A stretch of 15,544 nt of DNA, taken from NCBI GenBank assembly GCA_034436375.1, contig DAOTVS010000162.1:1-15544 (forward strand), given 5' to 3'. The position numbers were made by a program, and so were the translations under genes. Shown here one piece after another: positions 13,460-15,544 of the stretch. The stretch's first letter is position 1, and each line of letters begins with the position of its first letter. The DNA is from DAOTVS01 sp034436375 (GTDB lineage Bacteria > Chloroflexota > Anaerolineae > SpSt-313). A model generated the notes under the pieces. The model was not told the DNA's origin, made no database searches, and saw only the letters and a program-made list of their open reading frames with translations.

Positions 13460-15421
13460 TTGCGTAGGACAAAACGTATTACCCTGGCCCTGGTGGGGGC
13501 CCTGTTGCTGGTCGGAGCCATCACCTATGGCTTTGTGCTGCGCTTGCCATTCTTCTCAGATGATCTGATCATGCTGCGCTGGCTGGACTGGCATACTCTG
13601 CCCGGCATCTGGAGCACCAGCCGCGGTATCGGTTACTTCCGGCCCCTGCCCTTTAGCATCTGGAAAGTGCTCGCTGCGCTGCAGGGGCGCTATGATCCCA
13701 TGGCGGCCCATGCAGTCAACCTGGGGCTGCACCTGCTGAACACGCTGCTGGTGTTCGCCCTGGTCGCAGGGCGCAAGCGGGAAAAGAGCCTGCCCTTGGG
13801 GTTTGGGGCGGCGCTGCTCTTCCTGCTGTTCCCGTTCAGCTACCAGGCCGTGCCCTGGGTCGGCTCGCTGACTCACCTGTTGGTCGTGGCGCTGATCTTG
13901 AGCTCCCTGCTTCTCTATCGCACCGGCGCCCGCCGGGGCGCTGCGGGGCGCCCCTACCGGGTCGCCTCGCTGGCGCTCGCCCTCCTCGCCCCCTTTGCTC
14001 ACGAAACGGGCGTGCTGGTGTTCCCACTCCTGTTCCTCCTGCTTTTGACCGACGAGCGGCCCGAGCCGTGGCAAAAGGTGGCCCGCCGGATCTGGCCCTT
14101 TATCCTCTGCTCGGCCGTCGGCGCGGCCGTTTATCTGCTCGTGCCCAAGTCGGTCAACCAGCACAGCCTGCTGAACCTGACCGATCGTTGGCAGAACGGC
14201 ACCTACTTTGGCCAGGGGCTGGTCTACCCGATCGATTATCTGGCGCCGCGCCTGCTCACCATTCTGCACAGGCCCGATTCACTGCTCGGCATGGGCCTGA
14301 TCGCCCTGGCGGTGAGCGCGTTCTGGGCCCTCCTGCTCTGGCGGCTGGGCCAGGGCAAACTGGTGGCGCTGGCCCTGGGCTGGTTCGTCATCCTCAGCGT
14401 GCCGGCCTGGGCGATGCTCCCCTTTGCGTATATCCAGGATGGACCGCGATTGCTCTACGAAGCGTCGGTGGGCGTTGCGCTCTTTTGGGCCATCCCGCTC
14501 GAGATTCGCTGGCCCAGCCGCTGGCAGCGCATCGCCGGCGCCACTTTGGCCTCAGCAGTCCTGCTGTTGGCTGCCGGCAGCGGCTATCGCTTTATCCGGG
14601 CGCGCGTTCCCCTCTATGAGCAGATGCGGCTGGCCGTCGAGGAACTGCTGGCCGCCCAGCCGGCGGACGTCAAGGCGCCCATCCTCTGCATCAACTATCC
14701 CTGGTGGTTTGCGCCGCCGCACAACGATTTTGTAGCAGGGCATGAGGGGGTTACACTGGTCCCCAGCACCTATTCGAGCATCAACGACCTGCTGTGGCTG
14801 GAGACGGGTGAGGAAAGGCCGGTGAAGAGCGTGGTGCTCATGGACCTTTTGCCGCAGGGGCCCTGGCGCTACCTTTTCGCCTGTGTGGGGTCCTGGGTCA
14901 ACAGCGATTCCGTGCAGGAGGAGGTCCGGCACGCGCAGCAAGTGATCGTAACCCGGTACGGAGAGGGCAGCGTCTCCGTCCAGAATGTGGGCGGGCTCGA
15001 GGCTGAAAACCAGCAGGCTGCAGCCGGCATGGCCACTTTTGGGCAGGAGATTGGGCTGGCGGCAGCCTCGTGTACGCGTGAGGGCTCTACCCTGCGGCTG
15101 GAGCTGCATTGGCAATGCCAGGCGCCCATCAGCGCCGACTGTACGGTCTTTTTGCACCTCTACGATCAGAGCGGCAAACTCGTGACCCAGTCTGATGGCT
15201 ATCCCCTGGATGGCCTCTCGCGCCCCATGTCATGGCGGTTGGGGGACGCCTGGCGCGATGTGCGGCAGTTGTCGCTGCCGGGGAACCTGCCGGCCGGGCG
15301 CTATACGGTCAAGATCGGCTTTTATGATCGCGCCAGCGGCGCCCGCCTGCCCGCCGTCGACCCGGCCGGCCAGCGCTTTACGGATGACGCCGTGCCCATC
15401 GCCTCTTTGACGCTGCCCTAG
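13460..15421 (+). CDS. polytopic GT-C-like membrane glycosyltransferase with C-terminal beta domain
   Basis: Membrane protein of 653 aa. The TTG at 13460 is preferred: GAGGAG lies 7 nt upstream, whereas the in-frame GTG at 13454 is only 1 nt from that site. About ten hydrophobic helices occupy residues 7-375, the first at about 8-28. The first outside loop has LPFFSDDLIML (Asp34, Asp35), an acidic pair in the position of the catalytic/metal-binding Asp of GT-C enzymes. RPLPFSIWK and HAVNLGLHLLNTLL follow, as in PMT/ArnT-like proteins. Residues about 380-530 are soluble. The last 119 residues (535-653) look like a beta-sandwich (LRLELHWQC, FLHLYDQSGKLV, LPAGRYTVKIGFYD), possibly a carbohydrate-binding module outside the membrane. 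It probably uses a polyprenyl-linked sugar donor. Acceptor unknown; a pure GT-C assignment is inference. Confidence 0.8.
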   Translation: MRRTKRITLALVGALLLVGAITYGFVLRLPFFSDDLIMLRWLDWHTLPGIWSTSRGIGYFRPLPFSIWKVLAALQGRYDPMAAHAVNLGLHLLNTLLVFALVAGRKREKSLPLGFGAALLFLLFPFSYQAVPWVGSLTHLLVVALILSSLLLYRTGARRGAAGRPYRVASLALALLAPFAHETGVLVFPLLFLLLLTDERPEPWQKVARRIWPFILCSAVGAAVYLLVPKSVNQHSLLNLTDRWQNGTYFGQGLVYPIDYLAPRLLTILHRPDSLLGMGLIALAVSAFWALLLWRLGQGKLVALALGWFVILSVPAWAMLPFAYIQDGPRLLYEASVGVALFWAIPLEIRWPSRWQRIAGATLASAVLLLAAGSGYRFIRARVPLYEQMRLAVEELLAAQPADVKAPILCINYPWWFAPPHNDFVAGHEGVTLVPSTYSSINDLLWLETGEERPVKSVVLMDLLPQGPWRYLFACVGSWVNSDSVQEEVRHAQQVIVTRYGEGSVSVQNVGGLEAENQQAAAGMATFGQEIGLAAASCTREGSTLRLELHWQCQAPISADCTVFLHLYDQSGKLVTQSDGYPLDGLSRPMSWRLGDAWRDVRQLSLPGNLPAGRYTVKIGFYDRASGARLPAVDPAGQRFTDDAVPIASLTLP

Positions 15422-15423
15422 TA

Positions 15424-15543
15424 CTACAACGACAGTTCCTGTCGTTTGCTTGCGCGACGCTTTGCATGAGATCGTTTGGAGCGCTCGTTACGCTCGTGTG
15501 TTTCCGAAAGCCAGGCCAGCAGGTCGTCGTCAGTCCAGGCACG
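15424..15543 (-). CDS. C-terminus of a convergent gene, function unknown (partial)
   Basis: On the minus strand an open frame enters from the right edge and ends at TAG (15424-15426) after 39 visible residues. They include AWTDDDLLAWLSETHERNE and then a very basic tail (KRSHAKRRASKRQELSL). The acidic-hydrophobic helix and basic tail look like real protein, and the stop falls just 2 nt from the stop of the membrane-protein gene, a typical convergent layout. The basic tail suggests nucleic-acid or ribosome contact, but I do not recognise a family. Confidence 0.55.
   Translation of the reverse strand, partial: RAWTDDDLLAWLSETHERNERSKRSHAKRRASKRQELSL
15428..15446. terminator. hairpin at the convergent gene junction
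   Basis: AACGACAG (15428-15435), loop TTC, CTGTCGTT (15439-15446) is a perfect 8-bp stem 6 nt after the stop of the plus-strand membrane-protein gene. It lies inside the last codons of the opposing gene. The T-run is weak (TTTGCTTG). It may act as a bidirectional terminator or a pause site. Confidence 0.4.
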
Positions 15544-15544
15544 C

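Noticed and set aside
13556..14269. 237-codon minus-strand frame opposite the membrane protein
   Set aside because: Its Gln/Gly/Glu-rich content mirrors hydrophobic Leu/Ala codons on the other strand. No start signal.
1..15544. Defence, toxin-antitoxin, phage or secondary-metabolite system
   Set aside because: Each gene was inspected. None carries nuclease, toxin, integrase, capsid, NRPS/PKS or similar motifs. The genes belong to efflux, redox, hydrolase and glycan families.

Overview
The window (about 62-65% GC by eye) carries ten complete protein genes, two partial genes at its edges, and several unusual non-coding structures. The organism is most likely a member of the Chloroflexota (Anaerolineae/Caldilineae type). 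This is inferred from gene style: a YbhF-like exporter operon with Ala/Gln-rich HlyD protein, a polytopic GT-C-like protein with a C-terminal beta domain, frequent GTG/TTG starts and intergenic microrepeats. No rRNA or other taxonomic marker is present.

Region 1 (1-5230, minus strand) is a drug/xenobiotic-type efflux operon. Its order is tetR, ABC-2 permease, ATPase 1, ATPase 2, HlyD-type membrane fusion protein, the last running off the left edge. The set matches the Escherichia coli cecR-ybhGFSR system, except that the double ATPase YbhF is split into two genes and only one permease is visible. A textbook sigma-70 promoter (TTGACA, 17 bp, TACAAT) drives tetR. Two 14-bp palindromes lie over its start site, so autorepression of the whole operon is the natural reading.

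Region 2 (5281-6569) holds two tandem plus-strand nitroreductase paralogues of 165 and 166 aa, each with its own promoter-like sequence. The first is divergent from tetR. A strong hairpin separates the second from the convergent minus-strand M20 hydrolase (6581-7765), which resembles the YgeY subgroup.

Region 3 (7766-10971, minus strand) starts with an unusual pair of inverted arrays of 9-10-bp GGAACT units. Next come an initiating polyprenyl-phosphate sugar phosphotransferase and a GT4 glycosyltransferase, overlapping by 4 bp, which are exopolysaccharide-assembly functions. A small 71-aa protein of unknown function follows, with its own terminator.

Region 4 (10972-15421, plus strand) holds a GH20 beta-N-acetylhexosaminidase with a clear promoter and Shine-Dalgarno. 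A 107-bp element with near-perfect 36-bp inverted repeats lies downstream, then a large membrane protein of GT-C type. The last 120 bases encode the C-terminus of a convergent gene of unknown function.

No defence system, CRISPR array, transposase, tRNA or rRNA was found. The most novel-looking material is non-coding: the inverted GGAACT arrays, the 36-bp inverted-repeat element, paired dyads on both sides of the GH20 gene, and a small upstream reading frame ahead of ATPase 1.
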